A stretch of 64,000 bases of DNA, taken from Saprospiraceae bacterium. GTDB lineage: Bacteria > Bacteroidota > Bacteroidia > Chitinophagales > Saprospiraceae. Location: positions 883,001 through 947,000 of the forward strand of contig JAWKLJ010000002.1 of the NCBI GenBank assembly GCA_041392805.1, given 5' to 3'. This document shows, one piece after another, positions 9,287 through 17,761 of the stretch; position 1 is the stretch's first letter; every line of letters begins with the position of its first letter. Below the pieces are notes generated by a model. The model saw only the letters and a program-made list of their open reading frames with translations. It made no database searches and had not been told where the DNA came from. The position numbers were made by a program, and so were the translations under genes.

Positions 9287-9883
9287 ATGAAAATCTTATC
9301 CCTACTTTTTCTATTATGGGGTGTTTATTTAATTCCCGTCAATGAACTACCTAATCCCCAAGCTGATGCAGCAAAGGCATTCGATCAATTAGTCAAATTT
9401 AATGCAAAGCCCATTCAGGCTAATCAGGTAAAAAGACTAAAAACGGCAGGCTTTAAAGCATGGCTAAAAGACAGTAAAAATATCAATGAGGCCACCAAAA
9501 AAGACTTCTTCAAGAAGATGAGCCCAGCCATGGCGAATAGCCAATTTGATGCTACCCTCATCCAGGCTGTTCCTAGAAATGATAATCAACCGCTTCAAAA
9601 TATTATTCTGGTTAAAGTACCCCAGCCATTTGTGAAGGATTTTGGCACCAGACTTTATTTTGTATATGAAACGATTAAGACGAATAACGGAGAGGAGGAC
9701 GACGATAATGAAATCGAAAGCTGTGAGGTCAGCTCTTGCGACGGCGAGCCACCATTTTGTTGCTTAAAGGGGGTAAGCTTTGGAGATGATTGCGTACAGG
9801 AATGTTCGGATGATGCCAGTTGTGGTAGTGGTTGTGGTAAACAGGAGGGACCTTTACAAATTATGGAAACCCTTTTTTATTGA
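9287..9883 (+). CDS. exported protein with cysteine-rich C-terminus, unknown function
   Basis: 198 residues, not recognised. It has a short signal peptide (MKILSLLFLLWGVYL), a lysine-rich central domain (~25-140), an acidic linker (EEDDDNEIE) and a compact C-terminal block with eight cysteines in about 40 residues (CEVSSC, PFCCL, DDCVQEC, ASCGSGCG). The pattern suggests a disulfide-stabilised knot or metal-binding module in a secreted protein. It stands alone between convergent repeats, with a palindrome upstream. ATG 9287 begins the signal peptide. Confidence 0.75.
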   Translation: MKILSLLFLLWGVYLIPVNELPNPQADAAKAFDQLVKFNAKPIQANQVKRLKTAGFKAWLKDSKNINEATKKDFFKKMSPAMANSQFDATLIQAVPRNDNQPLQNIILVKVPQPFVKDFGTRLYFVYETIKTNNGEEDDDNEIESCEVSSCDGEPPFCCLKGVSFGDDCVQECSDDASCGSGCGKQEGPLQIMETLFY

Positions 9884-10099
9884 TGCAAAATTGTGCTTTT
9901 GCCAAAACGGCTCGCTGCACCTCTGGAGTCCTAAGTCGCTAGTCCGGTAACTCCAGCTATGGACCTGCCACTTTCTTGTCTTTGTATAGCTCTGGCTATA
10001 TTGCATCGGCTTCAATGGCCATTTCTATCGAAACCATATAAGGGATATAAGACCACATAAGAAGGGTCAAAAGAACTTATATGAACTTATATGTCTTTT
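9884..10099. other. intergenic region with dispersed short repeats
   Basis: No gene seen. Bases 10032-10062 (AACCATATAAGG...ATAAGA) recur almost unchanged at 25621-25651 in the tandem-array region. The preceding ~100 bases contain CTCCAGCT/AGCTCTGGCT motifs seen in other repeat blocks. Confidence 0.5.
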
Positions 10100-10229
10100 G
10101 GACTTTTGACATTCGCTGTTTTGAAATCGGAAATCGGAAGGCGGAAAGGCTCAGGTGCGCAATTTTCCCACTTCCGCTTTCCCACTTCTAGCCTAGAAAA
10201 CAGAGGATTTCCAAAAGTGTCAAAAGTCC
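10100..10229. repeat. family A dispersed repeat, copy A1
   Basis: It begins GGACTTTTGAC (10100) and ends GTCAAAAGTCC (10219-10229), perfect 11-bp terminal inverted repeats. Inside, ATTCGCTGTTTTGAA is followed by a variable CGGAA/GGAAG purine tract, GCGCAATTTTCCCACTTCC and CTAGCC-GAAAACAGAGGATTTCC. Copies lie at 26331-26484 and 36370-36562, and inverted near 41690-41886. It sits between the 3' ends of the Cys-rich gene and recG. Confidence 0.8.
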
Positions 10230-10275
10230 ACATGTCTTATATGGTTAAAAAAAAACTACAGCCATTAGTCCCCAA

Positions 10276-12387
10276 TTAGCTAATCCTACTCCAAGCCTTC
10301 CACTTTTTGCCATATTTAGCAAGATATGCTTTGATAGGTTGGTGTTCCGGTCGTAGCCATTGCGGATCGTCTTCGAGGAGGCGGGCGGCAATTTCGCGGG
10401 CGGTTTTGAGCAGTTGGCCGTCGCGGGCGAGGTCGGCGAGGCGGAGGTTGAGGATGCCGCTTTGCTGGGTGCCCTCTATGTTACCAGGGCCGCGCAAACG
10501 AAGGTCCGCCTCTGCAATTTCAAAGCCATTATTGGTTTGCACCATCGTTTGGATGCGCTGTCGGCTCTCATTGCTCAATTTGAAGCTGGACATGAGCAGG
10601 CAGAAGGATTGTTCGGCGCCGCGCCCCACACGCCCCCGCAGCTGATGCAGCTGAGAAAGTCCAAAACGCTCTGTATTTTCGATCACCATCACACTTGCAT
10701 TGGGTACATTTACCCCCACCTCTATGACGGTAGTAGCCACCATAATTTGGGTTTCCCCTTTCACAAATCGCTGCATTTCAAAATCCTTATCGGCCGCTTT
10801 CATCCGACCATGAACGATGCTGATTTTGTATTCAGGTAATGGGAATTCCCTGCTTAGTGACTCATAGCCTTCCTCCAGGTTTTGCAAGTCAAGTGTTTCG
10901 GATTCCTCGATCAATGGATAGACGACATAAATCTGCCTGCCCTTGGCTATCTCCTCTCGCATAAAACCAATGACCCTCATCCGATGGTTTTCGGTTCGAT
11001 GAATCGTTTTGATTTCCTTCCTGCCTGGTGGAAGTTCATCGATGACCGAGACATCAAGATCCCCGTATAAAGTCATGGCCAAAGTACGAGGAATGGGTGT
11101 AGCGGTCATCACCAGAATATGTGGTGGACAATCATCACTTTTTTGCCAAAGCTTTGCCCGCTGAGCTACCCCAAAACGGTGTTGTTCATCTGTTATAGCT
11201 AAGCCCAGGTTGGCAAATTGAACATTGTCTTCCAAAAGTGCATGGGTACCTATGACGATGTGAAAAGTGCCATTTTCCAGCCCTTCTAAAATGACTTTGC
11301 GTTTTTTGCCTTTTACACTACCAGAAAGGAATCCCACCTTTAAACCGAGTCCTTCTACATAGCCACTAATGGACGAGAAATGTTGTTGCGCCAATATTTC
11401 AGTGGGCGCCATTAAACAAGCCTGAAAACCATTATCGATGGCCATCAGCATACACATTAAGCCTACAATGGTTTTTCCACTGCCAACGTCCCCTTGGAGC
11501 AACCTGTTCATTTGCCGGCCAGCACCCAAGTCGCGACGAATTTCCCGGATCACCTTTTTTTGGGCATTGGTCAATTCAAAAGGAAGCTTTTCTGTATAAA
11601 AAGTATTGAAATATTCACCAATTTTTCCAAAAACCAGTCCCTTTATGGTTGCTTGTCGCCGGCGTTTTAATTGCAACAATCGCAACTGTAAAAAGAAAAG
11701 CTCTTCAAATTTTAAGCGATTGCGGGCGGATTGAAGTTCTTGTTCACTACGTGGTAAGTGAATTTGTTTTACGGCATCAAAATGGCTAGGGAAGTGCATC
11801 TTTTGGATCAGGTATTCCGGTAAATTCTCTTCCAGATGCGTAAGGGATAATTTTTCAAACAGCGATATGATCAGCCTCCTTCGGAATTTGGCATCCAACC
11901 CTTTTCCATTCAACTTTTCGGTACTGGCATAAACGGGCGCAAAGGTGGCGGCCTTTTGGGTGTTGTTCAGACTCACCTCTTCCACCTCCGGGTGAGGAAT
12001 ATTTAATTTGTGATTAAATTGATTGATCCGGCCAAATACAACATATTCCTTTCCAACCACCAAGGACTTTTCTATCCAATGAATACCAGAAAACCAAACC
12101 AGCTCAATTGATCCTGAATCGTCTCTGAGTGTACCAACCAACCGCTTTTTTCGCCCTTCTCCCGCACTCGTTAAACGGCGTAATATGCCTCGCACCTGGA
12201 CCATGCCGCTATCTTCCCCCAGGTCTCGGATTCGGTGAAATTGGGTTTTGTCAACGTACCGATAAGGGAAGTGAAACAACAAGTCTCTATACGTAAAAAT
12301 GCTCAATTCCTTCTTTAGCAGTTCTGCGCGAGTCGGCCCAACCCCTTTTAAGTATTCAATAGATGTATCAAGAAAATGTGCTTGCAT
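10276..12387 (-). CDS. recG: ATP-dependent DNA helicase RecG
   Basis: 703 residues, the usual RecG length. The N-terminal wedge/OB region starts IEYLKGVGPTRAELLKKEL. Walker A is GDVGSGKT (299-306), the DEAD-box-like motif DEQH is at 400-403, and TATPIPRTLA, GVNVPNASVMVIE and QLRGRVGRG (helicase motifs III, V and VI) follow. RecG remodels stalled forks and branches Holliday junctions in DNA repair. The start MQAHFLD is directly ahead of the conserved domain. It is divergent from rbfA. Confidence 0.98.
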   Translation of the reverse strand: MQAHFLDTSIEYLKGVGPTRAELLKKELSIFTYRDLLFHFPYRYVDKTQFHRIRDLGEDSGMVQVRGILRRLTSAGEGRKKRLVGTLRDDSGSIELVWFSGIHWIEKSLVVGKEYVVFGRINQFNHKLNIPHPEVEEVSLNNTQKAATFAPVYASTEKLNGKGLDAKFRRRLIISLFEKLSLTHLEENLPEYLIQKMHFPSHFDAVKQIHLPRSEQELQSARNRLKFEELFFLQLRLLQLKRRRQATIKGLVFGKIGEYFNTFYTEKLPFELTNAQKKVIREIRRDLGAGRQMNRLLQGDVGSGKTIVGLMCMLMAIDNGFQACLMAPTEILAQQHFSSISGYVEGLGLKVGFLSGSVKGKKRKVILEGLENGTFHIVIGTHALLEDNVQFANLGLAITDEQHRFGVAQRAKLWQKSDDCPPHILVMTATPIPRTLAMTLYGDLDVSVIDELPPGRKEIKTIHRTENHRMRVIGFMREEIAKGRQIYVVYPLIEESETLDLQNLEEGYESLSREFPLPEYKISIVHGRMKAADKDFEMQRFVKGETQIMVATTVIEVGVNVPNASVMVIENTERFGLSQLHQLRGRVGRGAEQSFCLLMSSFKLSNESRQRIQTMVQTNNGFEIAEADLRLRGPGNIEGTQQSGILNLRLADLARDGQLLKTAREIAARLLEDDPQWLRPEHQPIKAYLAKYGKKWKAWSRIS

Positions 12388-12557
12388 AGATTCATCAAAT
12401 TGCTGACAAAAATAGCAATTTTAAGCTTATATTGAAGCAGAAACGGAACTCAATTTGTCCTTGACTTGTTATTATCGTCATCGAATGCCAACAAGCTAAG
12501 GATGATATTGTTTTTTAACTTATTTTTACCGACCTTATCGGATATCAATCAGAAAAG

Positions 12558-12950
12558 ATGGAAACGAAGAGACAAAGACAGATTGCAGAGTTAGTAAAGC
12601 GCAATTTTAGTATTGTGCTACAGCAAGAGGGTTCTTATTTATATGGTCATGAACCACTAGTAACCGTCACGGCCGTAAAATTATCGCCAGATCTTGGACT
12701 GGCTAAAATCTACCTTAGCGTTTACAATACAGAAAATAAGCAAGCAGTTCTCCTCCAAATGCAAGAAGAAATTGTTCGCTTGCGCCAAGGACTGGCTCAT
12801 CGTATCCGAAAACAGGTTAGGAGAATTCCTGACATTGCTTTTTACCTCGATGAAACGGTAGACGAGATGTATCGCGTCAATGATTTATTTGAACGCTTGC
12901 GACGTGAAAATCAAATGGGAACCGACGAAGCGGAAGAAGACGAGGATTAA
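12558..12950 (+). CDS. rbfA: ribosome-binding factor A
   Basis: 130 residues. It begins METKRQRQIAELVKRNFSIVL, with the KH-like core VTAVKLSPDLGLAKIYLS and RIPDIAFYLDETVDEMYRVNDLF, the classic RbfA ending. RbfA binds the immature 30S subunit and helps 16S rRNA 5'-end maturation. The C-terminus has an acidic tail (DEAEEDED). It is followed after 14 bp by queG, probably co-transcribed. Confidence 0.97.
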   Translation: METKRQRQIAELVKRNFSIVLQQEGSYLYGHEPLVTVTAVKLSPDLGLAKIYLSVYNTENKQAVLLQMQEEIVRLRQGLAHRIRKQVRRIPDIAFYLDETVDEMYRVNDLFERLRRENQMGTDEAEEDED

Positions 12951-12964
12951 GCTTGGATTTGGCT

Positions 12965-13906
12965 ATGGAAGCTGAAACGATTACCCGTCACTCTCATTTA
13001 ATACGCCAAGAAGCTGCCCGACTGGGGTTCAGTTTCGTTGGGATGGCTCGTGCTACCCAGTTGGACGAAGAGGCTGCCCGACTGGAAGCCTGGCTCAATC
13101 AGGGAAAACATGGCCAAATGCATTACATGGCCAATCACTTTGACAAGCGTATTGACCCTCGCCAATTGGTGGAAGGGGCGCGTTCCGTGATTAGCCTAAT
13201 GTACAATTACTATACGGATGAGGAGCAACAAGATCCTGATGCCCCTAAGCTCTCCAAATATGCCTTCGGCAAAGACTACCACTTTGTCCTCAAACATAAA
13301 CTACAATCGCTTTTACAATTTATTCAAACGGAGATCGGAGCGGTCAATGGCCGTTGTTTTGTAGACTCCGCCCCTGTGCTGGAACGCGATTGGGCGCGTA
13401 GAAGTGGCATCGGATGGATGGGAAAGAACACGATGTTAATCCATCCCAAGGCAGGGTCTTATTTTTTTCTAGCCGAATTGATTATCGATCTGGACCTGGT
13501 CTATGATCATCCCATCAAGGATTACTGCGGTACCTGCACCCGTTGCATTGATGCCTGTCCAACCGAGGCTATTTCCCCGGAAGGATATGTGCTAGACGGA
13601 AGTAAATGTATTTCCTATTTTACCATTGAGCTAAAAGAGGCCATTCCAGAAGCATACCACGGAAAGTTCGAAAACTGGATGTTCGGCTGTGATATTTGCC
13701 AGGAGGTTTGCCCTTGGAACCGGTTTGCGCAAAACCACCAGGAGGAAGCCTTTTTGCCCCACCCTGATTTGCTTAGGATGACCAAGAGCGAATGGATTGA
13801 TTTAAGTGAAGAGGTGTTTCGCCGCGTCTTTCAAAAATCTGCCGTAAAAAGAACAAAATATGCTGGATTAAAACGGAACATTGCTTTTCTTATGGGGGAA
13901 GGATAG
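12965..13906 (+). CDS. queG: epoxyqueuosine reductase
   Basis: 313 residues from ATG 12965 (a TTG in frame at 12953 is less likely). It shows the QueG signatures: GMARATQLDEEAARLEAWL near the N-terminus, RDWARRSGIGWMGKNTMLI in the cobalamin-binding region, and two 4Fe-4S motifs CGTCTRCIDACP and CDICQEVCPWN. It performs the last step of queuosine formation in tRNA wobble position 34, needing B12 and Fe-S clusters. Located just after rbfA. Confidence 0.96.
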   Translation: MEAETITRHSHLIRQEAARLGFSFVGMARATQLDEEAARLEAWLNQGKHGQMHYMANHFDKRIDPRQLVEGARSVISLMYNYYTDEEQQDPDAPKLSKYAFGKDYHFVLKHKLQSLLQFIQTEIGAVNGRCFVDSAPVLERDWARRSGIGWMGKNTMLIHPKAGSYFFLAELIIDLDLVYDHPIKDYCGTCTRCIDACPTEAISPEGYVLDGSKCISYFTIELKEAIPEAYHGKFENWMFGCDICQEVCPWNRFAQNHQEEAFLPHPDLLRMTKSEWIDLSEEVFRRVFQKSAVKRTKYAGLKRNIAFLMGEG

Positions 13907-13924
13907 GGGCTTGTTATTACGCTG

Positions 13925-14356
13925 TCAACTTATAAAGCGAAAACTCGGATTAATATTGGTCTTTCCCCAAAAAGAAATGATGGAGGCCATAATTTCATCG
14001 AAATGGCCAAGGTCTGTCGGCTTCTGAACAAAAGCATTCGCACCAAGGGCATAACAGGAGGAAATATCCTTTTGAGCGGAGGAACAAGAGAAAACGACAA
14101 CAGGCAATTGCCGCCATTTTGCATCTGATTTTAAAAATTTCAGGACTTCCCACCCATTCATTAATGGCATGTTTAAATCCAATAATATGAGGGAGATGTT
14201 TTCTAAATTTGCAGCTGGAAGAAATTGAACGAATTCTTTTCCATTGCTAAAATGGAGTAATTCACTTTTTACAGCCAGGTTTTGGAGGGCAATTTCAGCC
14301 AACATAACATCAGCTGGATTATCTTCGACTAGAACGATCTTTTTATTAGCAAACAT
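13925..14356 (-). CDS. single-domain response regulator
   Basis: 143 residues, receiver domain only. The acidic pair is E11-D12, the phospho-acceptor is Asp60 (ILLDLNMPLMNG), the switch Ser is in VVVFSCSS and the conserved Lys is in FVQKP. There is no output domain, like the Rcp1/CheY-type receivers that often pair with hybrid or phytochrome-like kinases. No kinase is adjacent. It converges with queG 18 bp away. Confidence 0.93.
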   Translation of the reverse strand: MFANKKIVLVEDNPADVMLAEIALQNLAVKSELLHFSNGKEFVQFLPAANLENISLILLDLNMPLMNGWEVLKFLKSDAKWRQLPVVVFSCSSAQKDISSCYALGANAFVQKPTDLGHFDEIMASIISFWGKTNINPSFRFIS

Positions 14357-14459
14357 AAGAACAATGCATTGAATAAATCAACAATAGGATTTAGTTTTCG
14401 TATAAATAAGTACGTTGTATGAAAATGCAATGAATACATAACATATCAACCCTAATGCG

Positions 14460-15131
14460 ATGAAGGTTTGTTCTTTTTTACTATTGGGTGTTTTTGTTTT
14501 TTGGTCTTGTGGGAATCAAAATACTAATACGATGGATGAGTCTGAAGAAAATGGGGAAGTCCTATCAAATGAACCAACCCGACCTACAAAAATTGTATTT
14601 TTTGGTAATAGCCTTACTGCTGCATATGGTTTAAATCCTAAGGATGGCTTTACTGCTATTGTTGAACGAAAACTTGAAAAAAAAGATGCATCTTACAGAA
14701 TAATAAATGCAGGGATTAGCGGAGAAACTGCTGCCGACGGGGATGAACGGGTAGAATGGGTATTGCAGCAACGGATAGATTTTTTCGTTTTGGAGCTCGG
14801 CCTTAATGATGTATTTCAAGGGCGGTCGATGGAGATGATTTATCAAAGCCTGTCCTCTATTATCCAAAAAGTAAAGGCAGCAGCGCCCCAGACCCAAATT
14901 CTTTTGGCGGAAATGGAATTACCCGCTGAGTTGGGAGAACAGACCAATGCTAGTTTTAAAGCTATTTATCAACGGCTTGCCGAAGATCACAAAGTGGCAC
15001 TAATTGGCGGTTTCCTGGAGGGCGTGATTGACGTACCTGAATTAAACCTGCCCGATGGTTTGCATCCCAATGCCGAGGGACAAAAAATAATTGCCGAAAC
15101 GGTGTGGAAGACATTAGCTCCACTGTTATAG
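14460..15131 (+). CDS. SGNH/GDSL arylesterase-like lipoprotein (TesA-like)
   Basis: 223 residues with a lipoprotein signal (VFVFWSC, Cys17). Block I is FFGNSLTAAYGL (nucleophile Ser51), block III is LELGLNDVFQG and block V is LPDGLHPNAEG (catalytic Asp/His). This is the TesA/arylesterase subgroup: lysophospholipase, thioesterase or arylesterase activity at the envelope. Followed after 16 bp by an AI-2E family transporter gene, probably one transcript. Confidence 0.9.
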   Translation: MKVCSFLLLGVFVFWSCGNQNTNTMDESEENGEVLSNEPTRPTKIVFFGNSLTAAYGLNPKDGFTAIVERKLEKKDASYRIINAGISGETAADGDERVEWVLQQRIDFFVLELGLNDVFQGRSMEMIYQSLSSIIQKVKAAAPQTQILLAEMELPAELGEQTNASFKAIYQRLAEDHKVALIGGFLEGVIDVPELNLPDGLHPNAEGQKIIAETVWKTLAPLL

Positions 15132-15147
15132 CACTAGCTCAATTGAT

Positions 15148-16260
15148 ATGAAAAACCTCAGTCGTTACCTTGTTATTGGATTATCTTTATTGTTGGTAGG
15201 TGTACTATTGTATACCTTTAGGTCAATAGTGACCTATATTCTAATTGCCTGGGTTTTATCTATGGTCGGAGAACCCTTTATGCGCTTTTTTAAGAAGTAT
15301 ATTAAATTCAAAAAATGGCATGCTGGCCCTTCTTTTAGCGCAACCATGACGATTATTTGCTTCTTTATTATTGTTATCTTCATTGTTGCCCTATTTGTTC
15401 CTTTATTGATTGAACAAGCCAATAATTTGTCTGGTGTGAGCTATAGCGCCATTGGAGAAGCCATTGAAGAACCCTTCAGGCAGGTCAATGCGTGGATGGA
15501 GAAACGAGGCTTTACACCTCAATACCAATCGGCAGAAGATATGCTCGATGACCAGCTAAAAGGATGGGTTGAACCTGATACCATAGGTAATTATTTCAGC
15601 TCCTTTTTGTCTTTAGCAGGTAACCTCATGATGGGTATTTTTTCTGTTGTTTTTATTACCTTCTTTTTTTTGAAGGAAGAAGGACTCTTTACCTTATTCG
15701 TAGTGACCTTGATGCCCAATAAATACGAAAACCAGGTTACGAATGCCATTGAAGACATTTCCCATCTCCTAACGCGGTATTTTGGTGGTATTTTACTTCA
15801 AATAAGCGTCATCACCCTATTCGTTAGTTTATTCCTTAGCTTGTTGGGTGTCCCCAATGCAGTCTTGATTGGACTATTTGCCGCCCTTATCAATGTTATC
15901 CCATATATCGGCCCCCTCATCGGCGCCGCTTTCGGCATGTTTTTAACGATCTCTGCCAATGTAGAGCTTGATTTTTATGCCCAACTTCTCCCTTTGTTGC
16001 TCAAAGTGGCCGTGGTATTTGGTGCCATGCAAATGCTGGATAATTTTGTCTTGCAACCTTACATCTTTTCTACCAGCGTGCTGGCCCATCCGCTGGAGGT
16101 CTTTATTGTCATTTTGATGGGCGCCCAAATCAACGGCATAACGGGGATGGTACTGGCTATTCCTGTTTATACGGTCCTTCGGGTAATCGCCCGCCAATTC
16201 CTGATCCAATTCAAAATCGTAAAACAAATTACTGGGCGGATGAAAGGGTTGGATGGGTAG
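15148..16260 (+). CDS. AI-2E family transporter (PerM-like permease)
   Basis: 370 residues with about eight membrane segments. The conserved C-terminal region IGLFAALINVIPYIGPLIGAAFG and FVLQPYIFSTSVLAHPLEVF...GAQINGITGMVLAIPVY are diagnostic of the AI-2E/PerM (YhhT/TqsA) family. The substrate is not known; family names are historical. Its 3' end runs directly into repeat DNA. Confidence 0.94.
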   Translation: MKNLSRYLVIGLSLLLVGVLLYTFRSIVTYILIAWVLSMVGEPFMRFFKKYIKFKKWHAGPSFSATMTIICFFIIVIFIVALFVPLLIEQANNLSGVSYSAIGEAIEEPFRQVNAWMEKRGFTPQYQSAEDMLDDQLKGWVEPDTIGNYFSSFLSLAGNLMMGIFSVVFITFFFLKEEGLFTLFVVTLMPNKYENQVTNAIEDISHLLTRYFGGILLQISVITLFVSLFLSLLGVPNAVLIGLFAALINVIPYIGPLIGAAFGMFLTISANVELDFYAQLLPLLLKVAVVFGAMQMLDNFVLQPYIFSTSVLAHPLEVFIVILMGAQINGITGMVLAIPVYTVLRVIARQFLIQFKIVKQITGRMKGLDG

Positions 16261-16522
16261 GGAATCCAATCAAAATGACAATGAAAATTAAAATCAAAAA
16301 AAAGCCTCAAGCCAACCCTCCAATACCTCTATAACTCCAATATCTCCCCGTCCAAATAAAACCTGTGCACCGATAGAATCAAAATGACAATTAAAATCAA
16401 AATGGTGGCTGTGTCGCTGGGCTTGCCCACCCCTCCACTACCTCTAACCCTCCACTACCTCCCCGTCCAAAAAAAACCGCTCGTGAACCCGTCACTTCCA
16501 AGCCTGCCCATAGCACCAGCTA
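16261..16522. repeat. repeat block between AI-2E transporter and mutase gene (family B plus family F)
   Basis: The block holds AAAATY runs (16272-16300, 16380-16400), the CCTCCAATACCTC...CCCCGTCCAAA module in two versions, TGTGTCGCTGGGCTTGCCC, and finally a 43-bp segment (16480-16522, starting CTCGTGAACCCGTCACTTCC) that recurs at 31180-31222 with about five differences. It is the reverse orientation of the 24.8-25.8 kb tandem array. Its last bases form the stop codon of the mutase gene. Confidence 0.75.
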
Positions 16523-17677
16523 AACCGCTTCCTGAAACAATCGCCAGGCCTTTTGCGCCAGTTGCTCCGTTAGGACTTCTACATAATAACTTCCTGCAGC
16601 AGGGTCAATGACTCGGCCTAGAAAGCTTTCTTCTTGCAAAAGGTGCTGGACATTGCGAGCTATGCGTGCACCAAAATCTGGGTTATCAGAAAAACGATGA
16701 TCTGAAAGATTTTGAAGGCTATCTGCTGGCAAGACATAGAGGCGGTTGGCTCCACCAATAACCGCAGACATGGCTTGTGTAGCTGATTGGATCATGTGCT
16801 GATAAGGCCCAACTGCTGAAGAGGGCGGAAGTGTATGCACAACGATAGGAGGCATTTCGGCAGCGACATCATAAGCTGCCAGCACGTTCATCCAAAGCAA
16901 GCGCAAGGCCCTTAGTTTGGCTATTTCGACAAAAAAGCTATTGCCTACTCCAAGTAAAAACTGTAGACATTGATTGGTTCGGGTGGGAGGAATACCTGCG
17001 GTTTGTAGCTGGTCAAGATAGGCGTTGCCCCGGCTGATCATTTGAGCTAATGCACTACTAGTATGTCCGGGGTCTTTATCATTGACGCTGCCATCTATTT
17101 GACAGTACTTGAAGCGAGGAAATGTGTTTTTTTGAATCAGATCTACTAATGTCGTTAAAGGCTGCCCGGCCTCCAAGGGGTCATAGGCCAAAGAGCCGCT
17201 GACCTGCTGGCGAGGAATCTCCTGACCGGCTAGGAAATTTTGGTATTGGGATAACAAGGCACGAGGATCAATCCCGTTGCCATGCCAACTAAAATGAGTC
17301 GAAATGTAGGTGGGATTTACGCCCTTGAACAAGATGTGAAAGGCTTCCGCACTTATGGGCGCCTCCCAGGCAAAAAGTGGCGCATTTACCCCCCCCTTTA
17401 AAGCCTCAAGCGTTTGTTGATTCGCTACATGAGCTTGGTTGACAGCTATCTGCTGGCCAATTTCCCACTCGTTTTGCTGCCGTGCATCATATAGGGTTAG
17501 TGGGGAGGAAGGTTTATCCACATCAGGGTGAAAAAAAGGAGAAATCAGGATATCCGCTTCCAATTGCCAGGAGAGTTCCTCCAGTGCTTTCCCTTTCAAT
17601 TCTTTCTCTACATTAGCGATCCACTTTTCCTTTGAGATGGGAGGGAAAATGGTCGATAAGGATTCCTTTTTATCCAT
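16520..17677 (-). CDS. methylmalonyl-CoA mutase small subunit-like, apparently shortened at the C-terminus
   Basis: 385 residues from ATG 17677. It begins LSTIFPPISKEKWIANVEKELKGKALEELSW, typical of bacteroidete MutA, and ends within ...RVIDPAAGSYYVEVLTEQLAQKAWRLFQEAV. In the family this DPAGGSYY-E-LT-x-x-AW-x-x-F helix is normally followed by GG-x-x-x-A-L-x-x-G-x-I and further residues, which are absent here. The stop codon lies in a repeat segment also present at 31180-31222. No large subunit (mutB) is adjacent. The small subunit is the non-catalytic partner in the B12-dependent methylmalonyl/succinyl-CoA interconversion; whether this shortened form works is unknown. Confidence 0.85.
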   Translation of the reverse strand: MDKKESLSTIFPPISKEKWIANVEKELKGKALEELSWQLEADILISPFFHPDVDKPSSPLTLYDARQQNEWEIGQQIAVNQAHVANQQTLEALKGGVNAPLFAWEAPISAEAFHILFKGVNPTYISTHFSWHGNGIDPRALLSQYQNFLAGQEIPRQQVSGSLAYDPLEAGQPLTTLVDLIQKNTFPRFKYCQIDGSVNDKDPGHTSSALAQMISRGNAYLDQLQTAGIPPTRTNQCLQFLLGVGNSFFVEIAKLRALRLLWMNVLAAYDVAAEMPPIVVHTLPPSSAVGPYQHMIQSATQAMSAVIGGANRLYVLPADSLQNLSDHRFSDNPDFGARIARNVQHLLQEESFLGRVIDPAAGSYYVEVLTEQLAQKAWRLFQEAV

Positions 17678-17761
17678 TGTTTTCGTATTCGAGTTGGCTA
17701 AAATTACAGAATTAAAAGAAATACACTTAACTTTTGCCAAATGAATTGCGTTCATATAAAT

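Noticed and set aside
10360..10839. 159-codon plus-strand ORF within recG
   Set aside because: It is antisense to a strongly conserved helicase gene and shows no protein features.
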